Source of the DNA: Dactylonectria macrodidyma
Taxonomy: Eukaryota > Ascomycota > Sordariomycetes > Hypocreales > Nectriaceae
Direction: 5' to 3'
Length of the DNA: 64,000 nt
Assembly: GCA_020744425.1 (NCBI GenBank)
Contig: JAGMUV010000022.1
Location: forward strand, 62,001 to 126,000
The notes below the pieces were generated by a model. That model made no database searches. It was not told the DNA's origin and saw only the letters and a program-made list of their open reading frames with translations. Each line of letters begins with the position of its first letter. The first letter of the stretch is position 1. The translations under genes were made by a program, and so were the position numbers. Positions 40,320 through 48,670 of the stretch are shown here, piece after piece.

Positions 40320-41876
40320 ATGTCTCAATCAAATAAAGAGGGAAATATCCTTCTTGCTCTTCAAGCCCTTCGAAATAACCCAAAATTAAGTATCCGGAGC
40401 GCCGCAGAGATCTATGATGTGCATCGTAATACCTTGCGTCGCCGGCAGAAAGGCATACCATCTCAACACGATACTATCCCCAAATCACGCAGGCTATCTG
40501 ATCTAGAGGAAGAGATCATTGTTCAGTTCATTCTCGACCTAGATTCGCGAGGGTTTCCCCCGCGACTGCGTGGTGTTGAAGAAATGGCCAACCGACTGCT
40601 CGCCGACCGCGACGCGTCACCTGTCGGCAAGCGCTGGGCTTCTAACTTCGTCAGGCGACAACTAGAGCTTAAGACGCGTTTTTTTCGTAAATACGACTAT
40701 CAGAGGGCTAAATGCGAAGATCCAACGATTATTCGCAATTGGTTCCGGCTCGTAGAGAACACAATCGCGAAATATAGTATCGACCTAGCTGATATCTACA
40801 ACTTTGATAAGACCGGCTTTATAATGGGCATAATCGCAAGCAGAATGGTCGTCACAGGCACAGATAGGCGTGGAAACCCGAAATCAGTGCAGCCTGGAAA
40901 CCGGGAATGGGTTACAGTCATTCAGGCGATCAATGCGGAAGGCTGGGCGATCCAGCCGTTCATCGTGATTGCGGGCCAATATCACCTCGCCAACTGGTAC
41001 CGGGAAAGTAACCTCCCAGGCGATTGGGCTATTGTAACGACTCAAAATGGCTGGACTGACAATGAGACGGGTCTTAAGTGGCTTAAGCACTTTAATCAGC
41101 ATACAAAGGATCGATCGACTGGTCGCTATCGTCTTCTGATCCTCGATGGGCAGGAAAGTCACCACTCCGTTGACTTTAAGAAATATTATGAAGAGAACGA
41201 CATCATTACACTTTGTATGCCGCCTCATTCATCTCACCTACTTCAGCCTCTTGATATCGGGTGCTTTGGGCCGCTTAAAACAGCCTATGGTCGAGCAATT
41301 GAGCAATTGATCAGATGCTCTATAACCCACGTTTCAAAGACCGAGTTCTTCCCAGCCTTCTACGCTGCTCACGCAGCCGCTATGACAAGGAGTAATATTG
41401 AGGGAGGTTTTCGAGGGGCCGGACTTGTTCCCTTGAACCCAGAAAATGTCATATCGAAGCTTGATGTACAGCTACGGACTCCAACACCAGCTGCAGAGGA
41501 GGTCGGCCTCCCTGACCCTTGGGTCTCGAAGACCCCAAAGACAGTGCTTAAGGCCAGTTCGCAGTCTGAATACCTTAAAAGACGAGTGAGAAGGCATCAG
41601 AGCAGCTCTCTAGCATCTATCCTTAAGGCGCTTAAGTCATTTTCTAAAGGAACAAAGGCAATAATGCATCAAATGGCATTATTAAAGTCTGAGAACCAGA
41701 TCCTTCGACAGGCAAATGAGACTCTTAGCAAGCGGCGCAGAGCAAAAAGAACCCGCCTACAGAATAGAGGGAAGATGACTATAGAGGAGGGAAGGGAAGC
41801 AATTGATCAAATAGATGTCAATACGCAGGTACACGCTGAATCGTCGAAAAGTGGTGGCCAAGGAGGGTCGGCGTGA
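40320..41876 (+). CDS. pogo/Fot1-type DD35D transposase (518 aa), C-terminal knuckle cut off by a stop
   Basis: Intronless frame from ATG at 40320. Residues about 10-60: psq-like HTH (LALQALRNNPKLSIRSAAEI, then HRNTLRRRQKG). Residues about 60-125: CENPB/Tc5 HTH (VEEMANRLLADRDASPVGKR, WASNFVRRQ). Catalytic core: YNFDKTGFIMG (Asp163), LLILDGQESHHS (Asp276) and QPLDIGCFGPLKTAYG (Asp312), spacing DD35D as in Fot1. A C-terminal coiled, basic segment follows (ALLKSENQILRQANETLSKR). The frame ends at TGA 41874-41876; beyond it, still in frame, lies RCGTCRKTGHNARTC, the CCHC knuckle retained by the copy at 25290. So the core is intact but the knuckle is lost unless the stop is read through. It may still be catalytically competent. 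Confidence 0.88.
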   Translation: MSQSNKEGNILLALQALRNNPKLSIRSAAEIYDVHRNTLRRRQKGIPSQHDTIPKSRRLSDLEEEIIVQFILDLDSRGFPPRLRGVEEMANRLLADRDASPVGKRWASNFVRRQLELKTRFFRKYDYQRAKCEDPTIIRNWFRLVENTIAKYSIDLADIYNFDKTGFIMGIIASRMVVTGTDRRGNPKSVQPGNREWVTVIQAINAEGWAIQPFIVIAGQYHLANWYRESNLPGDWAIVTTQNGWTDNETGLKWLKHFNQHTKDRSTGRYRLLILDGQESHHSVDFKKYYEENDIITLCMPPHSSHLLQPLDIGCFGPLKTAYGRAIEQLIRCSITHVSKTEFFPAFYAAHAAAMTRSNIEGGFRGAGLVPLNPENVISKLDVQLRTPTPAAEEVGLPDPWVSKTPKTVLKASSQSEYLKRRVRRHQSSSLASILKALKSFSKGTKAIMHQMALLKSENQILRQANETLSKRRRAKRTRLQNRGKMTIEEGREAIDQIDVNTQVHAESSKSGGQGGSA

Positions 41877-42000
41877 CTGAAGGAAAGGCGCTGTGGAACT
41901 TGTAGAAAGACTGGTCATAATGCAAGGACCTGTCAGGTTGTTATTGAGATATCTGAGGAAGAGTATAGCGATTAGTTTTAATTGATTGAATGGTTTGTTA

Positions 42001-42424
42001 ACGTACATGATAAGCGAATGTCCCAGACAAGCGAGTGTCTCACTCAGATTTTCACCTTAAATCGCGATTTTAAAATAATTCTTAAAAACTCAAACTAATC
42101 CTAAAATAGCTACAGTTTTAAATATAGCTTAATTATAACATATATTATCCTTATAAACTTTCTTAAGCTATATATACCTATAGCGCTAGCAGTATAAAAT
42201 TCGCACTGTTTCTTTACTATTTTTATTTATAACTAGCTTAATAAATTAGTTAGAAATATAAAGAAAATACTCTTTTATAAGCTTTTTTCTTAAGAGCTTA
42301 AAATTAATTCTTTAGAAATTTACTAATTAAATAGCCCGTTTTAGAAAATCTAAAATGTGTACTTTTAGCTGTACAGTATAAGTGGGACACTCGCTTGTTT
42401 GGGACATTCGCTTATCATGTACGT
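42001..42424. mobile_element. 424-bp MITE, GCGAGTGTCCC word type, nested in the pogo element
   Basis: Ends ACGTACATGATAAGCGAATG (42001) and its inverse (to 42424) with TA at 41999-42000 and 42425-42426. The TIR carries two degenerate copies of GCGAGTGTCCCA separated by GACAAG/AACAAG. The interior is AT-rich and noncoding and includes CTGTACAGTATAAGTG near the right end, shared with the other MITEs. A RIP-mutated inverted copy lies at 55195-55619. Confidence 0.92.
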
Positions 42425-42554
42425 TATATTTTTATTCAAGTTTTAATTTTGAAGGTAAGGATTTTTGGCCCACTCACTTGTTTGGCCCACTCACTTATTA
42501 AGTACGTTAACTGATAAGGAAATATCTCCTTTAGCTCTTATTAGATAAGACTAT

Positions 42555-42770
42555 TGTCAAATGTTAGAGTGAATTGCTTGTATTCATGTGTGCCCCCTTG
42601 CTGCTTGAGGTTTTGGAGCAAGCTCTATATGCCTTTTCTGTGCTATGTAGAATCAACTGGAAGTTGCTTGCTAAGCCTGTGGCAATAGGTGGCAACTGTC
42701 ATCTTTGATGACAATATTTATCAGCTTTTCAAGCTACTTCCATGAGCTTCCTTTTGCCACTATTCAACAC
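42555..42770 (-). repeat. Copia 1 LTR (3' LTR in element sense)
   Basis: 216 bp starting TGTCAAATGTTAGAGTG and ending CTATTCAACA; adjacent to the polypurine tract. Confidence 0.92.
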
Positions 42771-42810
42771 ACCCCCTCAGGCTCAAGTAGGTCCCTATTG
42801 AGCCTGTATT

Positions 42811-45800
42811 TCATAGGCAGTCTTCCATGTTTTGGAGCCTTTCTTCTATTCCTTCCTGCTTCCGGTTCTGCTGTTTTTCCTGAATGTCGTCCAGGCCAAG
42901 TTGATAAAGGAAGCGGTTCCATTTTCCTGCCGGCAGGGCCTTTGTTAAGCCGTCTGCAACCATGTCTGTTGACTTGGTGTATTTGACCTGAATTTTCCCT
43001 CCTTGAACCTCCTGCCTCAGCCAGTGATTGTGGATATCCACATGCCTTAGCTTGGTCTTTAAGGTAGCTATTTCGGCAGTCACAAGGTTGATGGTCTGAG
43101 TGTTGTCACAGTCAATCTGGATGATCGAGTCATCTAGTTGAACTGTAAGCTCCTTCAGCAGTCGGCTCACATAGAGGGACTCCTTAGCCGCCTGTGCTAG
43201 GGCTAGGAGTTCTGCTTCTGTTGTGGATGTGGTGACTGTATCTTGCTTGCTGGCTCTCCAACCGATCAACCCATTGAACAGCTTGATTGTATAAGCCTGC
43301 GAACTTTTTCGGTCAAGGGTGTTATCTGCGAAGGAGGCATCGCTAGCAACTTTGAGGCCACCAGGCCCCCCGAAGGCTAGGGCTCGGTGCTTGGTGTGTG
43401 TGAGGTAGTGGATAACGCGGTCAGCAGCTTCTTGATGGGCTCTGCCTGGATTGGTGAGGAATCGTGCCAATCTGGAGACGGCGAAGGCTATGTCGGGTCG
43501 GGTGTTGACAGCGATATAGAGGACTGAGCCGACCTTGCGTTGGTAGCGTTGAATTTCTGCTGGGGTTGCTAGCCCTGTTCGAGGCCGTAGCTCTGTTTGA
43601 GTCATTGGTACTGTAGCTGTTCCTTTGTTAGCTAGGTTTGCAATTTTGTCAATATAGGCTGTTTGAGATAGCCAAATCTTTCTTGAAGGTCGATCCCGTA
43701 TAACTTCCATTCCAAGGAACCATTGTATGGGATTGCCGCCTGTTAGCTTATATCTCAATTGGAGCTGTTTGATCATTTCCTTAGCCTTGTCTTCCCGAGC
43801 TTTTCGGTAGGCCATGATAACATCGTCAACATAGAAGAAGAAGAGGATTCCTTCCTTCTTAAAGCAGCAGGGCTCGTGAGGAATTTGTGCATAACCAAGC
43901 TCTAAGAGGGTTTTTGAGAGCTCCTTCTGCCACAGTAGGGGAGAGACTCGTAGCCCGTATAAAGCTTTGTTTAGTTGCAAAATGGTCCCTGCCTTCTTGT
44001 ATCCCGGAGGCATATGCATGAAGATATCCTGATTGATTGGGGCATGTACGAATGCATTGACCACGTCGTATTGGACCATTTCTAGGTCGAACTTGGCTGC
44101 TATCGCTATCAGGGTTCGAAAGGACCTTCCAGCTAGTGTAGCTGCATATGTCTCTTGCAATCTCCCTTTAGCTTGTTGGTCTCCTCTGACCACTAGCCGT
44201 GCCTTGCACTTCTGAAAGCGGCCGTGCTTATCACACTTGTAGACATATACCCACATACAGCCGAGGACCTGTTGTTCAAAGGCTCGAGGGTCTTTGGCTC
44301 GTATCTCAGTCCAAGACCTCATTTCCTTGTGACTTTGAAGGTGATCTTCTTCAGCCTTTCGAAAGAGTTTTCCAAACGGATGATCCATGAGATCTTGGTG
44401 TTTCCTCGGGGGTGGCGGCAGATTGCTTCTGTGCATCTTCACCCCCTGACGGAGCTTCCGTTCTATTGAAGTATGCAGAGGGGTCTTTCTTCCGGCTAGG
44501 AAGGCTGCCTGCCAAGGAACTGTTGTTGTACCTTCATTCGTCTCGATCGTAGGCTCGACTTCTTGATGGAGCGTTTGGATAGAATGTGCTAGAAGGGCTG
44601 ATGGCGGCGACTCTGGTGGCGTTAGAAAAGGGACAAATTTTGCCGTTGTATATGGACCGCCGATGTGTTCGACTGTTTCGTCGGCTTCTTCCGCTAGTTG
44701 TGTTCCCTCATCGTCGGTAAGAGCGTCTATTGGAAGGGTTACTTCGAAGGAGTCTTCAGCTTCGAATTCTTCGAAGCTGTCTTTATCTGGAAGGGCAGAC
44801 TCTTGCGCGAATTTGGCTATTTCGTTAAGATCGACTTCAAGAAGATCATCCTTAAATCGTTCCCAGTCTCCATTATAGATCTCATCTTCATTGAATATGA
44901 CGTCTCGAGTGTTGACTATCCGGTTGATCGTAGGGATCCAGATCCTATAGATGTTCGAGGACCTATAGCCTACTAAGAAGCCGATCCAGCCTTTAGGCTT
45001 AAGTCGCATTTTGCGGTTGACCTTCTGTTGGGCTTCTGAGGTCATTGCATAGGCCTTGCAGCCGAATGCTCGTAGATGTGTCTGATCCGGCTGCTTTTTC
45101 GGTTGTGGAATCCCTCTGGCTTTGGCTGATGCTGTATGCAGTTGATCATATGGGGTCTTCCAGCCTGACCTATAGCTAGGCGTGCGGTTGTGTAGATAAA
45201 CAGCTGTTCTTCCGATTTCTGGCCACAACTGATGAGGAAGCTTAGCTCCTGTCCGCATAGCCCTTTCTTTATCCTTGATCACACCCCCTGAGCGTTCGGC
45301 GCCGCCGTTTTGGGCTTGTGTGTGCGGTGCTGAAGGCTCGAGGATAATTGCTCTATCTCTGAGGAAGTCTCCGACCTTCGGTTTGACCTCCGTGATATCG
45401 TTGTCGCATTCGATGACTCTGACCTTGAGGCTGTGTTGCCGTTCAATATGACCTAGGAAGGCTTTAAAAGCTGCGATAATAGCATCTGTCGTACGGGCTG
45501 TAAGATAGTAATCCCAGATGTATCCAGTAGCTCGGCAGGTCAGCAACATCTGTGAGGTATAGCCGCCTATGCCTTCTTCATAGTCATGGAAGTCAACAGC
45601 AATACGCTCGCCGGCAGTCTGATCAGACTGCCTCGGGGCCCGTCTGACCTGCCTCTTGACCTTTGATATCCCACAGGCTTCGCATTCAACGGTGGTTGGA
45701 CCTCGAATTCGCACCCCTTGAGATGCTGAGACCAAGTGTTCAAGAGCTTGTGGCCCCGGGTGCCCTAGGCGGCTGTGCCAGCGGATGGCTTCTCCCGTCA

Positions 45801-46290
45801 AAGGGGCCCGTTTGGTGTAAGAGGTGAATTTCCTGTGGGCTGTAAAGGCGGCCTTTGAGGGCCTTGCTGAACTATATTCAATGACGTATTGACCGTATAG
45901 GTCTTGGATCGGGCATGCAAGTGTTCGATCGAGCCATCGGAGAGTCGTTGGGTCGTGCCGGTTATCCCAATATAGGCCTTTCCTTCGTAGTTGACGTAGG
46001 GAGACTAGGGTCGTAAGGAGTCGAGGGCAGTAGGCCACATCTTCGAGCATCAGGGCTCGATTTCCTGTGAGCCTGATAGTTATGGTTCCGTAGCCTAAGA
46101 TGGGTAGCTTTCGGTCCCCAGCCCAGATGAAGTCTCCTGGGATGGCTTGTTGGCGGTTGGCTAGTCTGTCTGGGTTATTTGTGATCGAGATAGTGGCTCC
46201 AGGGTCAAGGATTATGGAGTTTTGTAAGGGATAGTTATCCTTTTGGGCTGTAAATGCAGCCTTGATTGTGGCGATTGCTCGGCCGTATAG
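42811..46290 (-). CDS. Copia 1 Pol (protease, integrase, reverse transcriptase, RNase H)
   Basis: An open frame of about 1159 codons beginning directly after the gag stop (46291-46293), in the same frame and with no ATG near its start (first ATG at 46050). In order: aspartic protease-like IILDPGATISITN; GAG-pre-integrase HHCC (WHSRLGHPGPQALEH, CEACGISK); integrase core with IAVDFHDYEEG (Asp), VIECDNDITEVKP (Asp) and NGGAERSGGVIKDKERAM (Glu); reverse transcriptase with KARLVVRGDQQAKGR, VQYDVVNAFVHAPI and the active-site FFYVDDVIMAYRK; RNase H with KVASDASFADNTLDRKSS and TTSTTEAELLALAQAAKES (acidic residues). The C-terminus is DIHNHWLRQEVQGGKI / STDMVADGLTKALP. All catalytic residues look intact. 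Translation probably depends on readthrough of the gag stop. Confidence 0.93.
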   Translation of the reverse strand, partial: LYGRAIATIKAAFTAQKDNYPLQNSIILDPGATISITNNPDRLANRQQAIPGDFIWAGDRKLPILGYGTITIRLTGNRALMLEDVAYCPRLLTTLVSLRQLRRKGLYWDNRHDPTTLRWLDRTLACPIQDLYGQYVIEYSSARPSKAAFTAHRKFTSYTKRAPLTGEAIRWHSRLGHPGPQALEHLVSASQGVRIRGPTTVECEACGISKVKRQVRRAPRQSDQTAGERIAVDFHDYEEGIGGYTSQMLLTCRATGYIWDYYLTARTTDAIIAAFKAFLGHIERQHSLKVRVIECDNDITEVKPKVGDFLRDRAIILEPSAPHTQAQNGGAERSGGVIKDKERAMRTGAKLPHQLWPEIGRTAVYLHNRTPSYRSGWKTPYDQLHTASAKARGIPQPKKQPDQTHLRAFGCKAYAMTSEAQQKVNRKMRLKPKGWIGFLVGYRSSNIYRIWIPTINRIVNTRDVIFNEDEIYNGDWERFKDDLLEVDLNEIAKFAQESALPDKDSFEEFEAEDSFEVTLPIDALTDDEGTQLAEEADETVEHIGGPYTTAKFVPFLTPPESPPSALLAHSIQTLHQEVEPTIETNEGTTTVPWQAAFLAGRKTPLHTSIERKLRQGVKMHRSNLPPPPRKHQDLMDHPFGKLFRKAEEDHLQSHKEMRSWTEIRAKDPRAFEQQVLGCMWVYVYKCDKHGRFQKCKARLVVRGDQQAKGRLQETYAATLAGRSFRTLIAIAAKFDLEMVQYDVVNAFVHAPINQDIFMHMPPGYKKAGTILQLNKALYGLRVSPLLWQKELSKTLLELGYAQIPHEPCCFKKEGILFFFYVDDVIMAYRKAREDKAKEMIKQLQLRYKLTGGNPIQWFLGMEVIRDRPSRKIWLSQTAYIDKIANLANKGTATVPMTQTELRPRTGLATPAEIQRYQRKVGSVLYIAVNTRPDIAFAVSRLARFLTNPGRAHQEAADRVIHYLTHTKHRALAFGGPGGLKVASDASFADNTLDRKSSQAYTIKLFNGLIGWRASKQDTVTTSTTEAELLALAQAAKESLYVSRLLKELTVQLDDSIIQIDCDNTQTINLVTAEIATLKTKLRHVDIHNHWLRQEVQGGKIQVKYTKSTDMVADGLTKALPAGKWNRFLYQLGLDDIQEKQQNRKQEGIEERLQNMEDCL

Positions 46291-47494
46291 TCATTGATCT
46301 TCTTGGCCTTCCTCCTTTAGCTGTGTGGTTCTAGCTTCTGAGGTCTTGGTTCTTTTTCGTTTGAGGGCTTTGACTTGGGCCTGTAGGTCTGAGTCTTCCT
46401 CAAGGGCTTTTTCTACCCTTTTCTGTAGCCTTTCTCGGGCTTTGAATCCCTTCCATGCCTGACTTAGAAAGACATAGAAGCATTTCTTTAATTCGTAGAA
46501 TAGTCCACACGCTGGGCATTTCTCCTGTCTCTCCTCAGGAGGCCACTGACGTTTCTTTCCTCTCTTCTTCGAGGAGTGGTACTGGTCTTCGATGGTGGAG
46601 GCGTCCCCCTCATCATCCTGGGGGTCCTCCCCAGCGTAACTCGTAGAAAACGCGCCGCGGGCTACTTGGCCCTTTGTGGCTTCTGTATCTTGGAGCTCGT
46701 TTCGGAAGTCGTTCCCTAAATCCCGGTATGAGAGAGCTCCCTTTTGTAATAGAGGCTTTGAAGAGATTTTATATGACGCAGTCCAGCTTGGTAGGACTTG
46801 TGCAGTTATATTGAAGAAGTCCTGAGCCCACGCACGGCTGTGCAGGGTTTCCGGAACCTCTTGTTGTTGCCCTTTGGCTAGGGTTTCTTCCCATTGATCT
46901 AGCCACTTGAAGGCTTGGCTTATGCTCTTTGGGACAATTTTCATTAAGGTAAGATATTTAGTTCGAATATCTCTTGCTTCGTCTTCTTCAGACCTGCCGC
47001 ATCGGGCCCGTAGGTTCTGGTGCCATTCAAATATCGATTCGTGGGATTGACAGGCAGGTTAGAATGAGATTCGGAGAGACAGTTCTAACAATCCAGTCTT
47101 GAAGGCTTCTAAGAGCCTTCTGTTCCTTTTCGAAGATCTTCTCTTCGAGCTGATAGAAGGTAAGATCTTGTTGAAAAATCTTCTGGCCTTGATCGGTTAG
47201 ATCAGATATAGACCATCTTCCGCTGGTTGTTTCTTGGATATCATCTGGGGAGCTTTCTTCGGAGTCAGCCGTCTGAGACCGTATTGTACGTTGGGCAGCA
47301 GCTGTTTTCGTGTATTTTCGTTTTCTGATATTCGGTATAGCTGGTTCTTCTTCAAGAAAAGTCTTCTTTTTGAGGTATCGTTGAAGCTTGAGACTGTTAA
47401 CTTGGAGGAAAAATTCATGCTCCCAGTTACGAAAGTCGCCAGGCTTAGAGAGGGTTGCTATAAGACCTTCCTTCTGGGGCTTAGATAGAGACAT
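46291..47494 (-). pseudogene. Copia 1 Gag, with a +1 frameshift
   Basis: From ATG at 47494 (MSLSKPQKEGLIATLSKPGD) a 155-residue frame covers the Gag N-terminus. Compared with copia 2, an extra base near 47040-47050 (CTGCCTGTCAATC) shifts the frame, so the true continuation (SIFEW, NLRARCGRSEEDEARD, WLDQWEETLAKGQQQ) is in the next frame down to 46291. The zinc-knuckle-like CPACGLFYELKKC has Tyr where copia 2 has His (CPACGLPHVLKRC). The frame ends in a single TGA with context CAA-TGA-CTA, followed in frame by Pol. Confidence 0.85.
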
Positions 47495-47611
47495 TATATG
47501 TGTAAGAGAGAGGTCCTGAAAGCCCTTGGCATAATAGATGTTTTAAGGTATTGAAGATATTGAAATAATGATTTTTTAAGATAAATCGGTTGAGGCAGTG
47601 AGACTCTTAAT

Positions 47612-47826
47612 TGTCAAATGTTAGAGTGAATTGCTTGTATTCATGTTTGCCCCCTTGCTGCTTGAGGTTTTAGAGCAAGCTCTATATGCCTTTTCTGTGC
47701 TATGTAGAATCAACTGGAAGTTGCTTGCTAAGCCTGTGGCAATAGGTGGCAACTGTCATCTTTGATGACAATATTTATCAGCTTTTCAAGCTACTTCCAT
47801 GAGCTTCCTTTTGCCACTATTCAACA
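47612..47826 (-). repeat. Copia 1 LTR (5' LTR in element sense)
   Basis: 215 bp, TGTCAAATG...TTCAACA, nearly identical to 42555-42770. Confidence 0.92.
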
Positions 47827-48463
47827 CTAACTGACTGCTCGCTAACCGTAATGCATCGCCTATTAGTAAGCGCTAGGCTTTAAACTTCATTAGGTAATAA
47901 CCAGACCTTAAGATGCGTTTTTTTCATAAATATAACTACTAGAGGGCTAAATGTAAAGATCTAACTATTATTTGCAATTAGTTCTAGCTTATAAAGAATA
48001 TAATTATAAAATATAGTAACGTGTATGATAAGCGAGTGGGACAAATAAGCGAGCGTGACACTTATACTGTACAGCTAAAAGTAACTATATTACCCTTGCT
48101 AATATTTATAACTTTAATAAGACTGGCTTTATAATAGGCTTAATTATAAGTAGTATGGTTATTATAAGTATAGAAAGGCGTAGAAACCTGAAATCAGTCT
48201 AGCTTAGAAATTAAGAGTGGGTTATAGTTATCTAGGCGATTAATGCGGAAGGCTGAGCGATCCAGCTGTTTATTATAGTTATGGGCTAATATTACTTTAC
48301 TAACTAGTACTGAAAAAGCAAACTCCCAGGCGATTGGGCTATTGTAATAACTTAAAATAGCTAGACTGATAATAAGACAGGTCTTGAGTAGCTTAAGCAC
48401 TTTAACTGGTATATAAAGGCCTGATTAACTGGTCGCTATTGTCTTCTGATTCTTAATAGGTAT
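47827..48463 (+). pseudogene. RIP-degraded pogo transposase, 5' segment (interrupted by copia 2)
   Basis: Aligns with codons about 95-280 of the 40320 transposase: MANRLLADRDA region as CTAACTGACTGCTCGC, then PDLKMRFFHKYNY, IYNFNKTGFIIG (catalytic Asp now Asn) and LILNRYKS. Saturated with TAG/TAA from CAG, TGG and CGA codons and strongly AT-shifted. It is interrupted at 48464-48468 by copia 2 and resumes at 53530. A 74-bp MITE end fragment sits inside it at 48019-48092. Confidence 0.85.
48019..48092. mobile_element. MITE end fragment
   Basis: ACGTGTATGATAAGCGAGTG, a second word copy, then CTTATACTGTACAGCTAAAA: the left 70-odd bases of the pogo-linked MITE family preceded by TA (48017-48018). 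The rest of the MITE is missing; the pogo relic resumes at about 48093. Internal deletion after insertion is the simplest explanation. Confidence 0.7.
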
Positions 48464-48468
48464 AAAAG

Positions 48469-48646
48469 TGTCAAATGTTAGGATGTAAAAATTGTGTATT
48501 CTGTGCTTGCCGCCTATGCCTTGAGGTTTCAGGGCAAGCTTTATATACTCTTTCTCTTCTGTATAGAATCAGCTAGAAGCTGATTGCTAAGCCTCGTGGC
48601 AATAGGTGGCAATAGGTGGCAACTTTCGCCTCTGACATATCTGACA
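48469..48646 (-). repeat. Copia 2 LTR (3' LTR in element sense)
   Basis: 178 bp; the next bases (CACCCCCTCAGATTC) are the complement of the polypurine tract. It contains a tandem GGCAATAGGT duplication. Confidence 0.93.
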
Positions 48647-48670
48647 CACCCCCTCAGATTCAATGACTTC

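Larger units (their letters stand above)
40222..42507 (+). mobile_element. pogo/Fot1 transposon, complete ends, GTGAGTGGGCC word type
   Basis: TIRs start ACGTACTTGATAAGTGAGTG and contain the word GTGAGTGGGCC twice, separated by AAACAA; the right TIR is its near-exact inverse ending at 42507. TA flanks at 40220-40221 and 42508-42509. The pre-insertion sequence survives as a paralogous copy at 54440-54500, which shows a single TA at the same point, confirming the boundaries. A 424-bp MITE (42001-42424) is nested in its 3' noncoding part. One transposase gene. Confidence 0.93.
42555..47826 (-). mobile_element. Ty1/copia retrotransposon 1, full length
   Basis: LTRs at 42555-42770 and 47612-47826 (216 and 215 bp, TG...CA, nearly identical: for example GTGTGC versus GTTTGC and TTTTGG versus TTTTAG). 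A polypurine tract (CTTGAGCCTGAGGGGGTGTG on the minus strand) abuts the 3' LTR at 42771-42790. Order gag-protease-integrase-RT-RNase H is Ty1/copia. The flanks do not show a shared 5-bp duplication (ACTAT before, CTAAC after), discussed in the findings. Pol is open throughout; gag has a +1 frameshift. Confidence 0.93.

Noticed and set aside
44199..44469. Plus-strand frames inside copia 1
   Set aside because: Shadow frames opposite a 1079-residue Pol with intact catalytic motifs.
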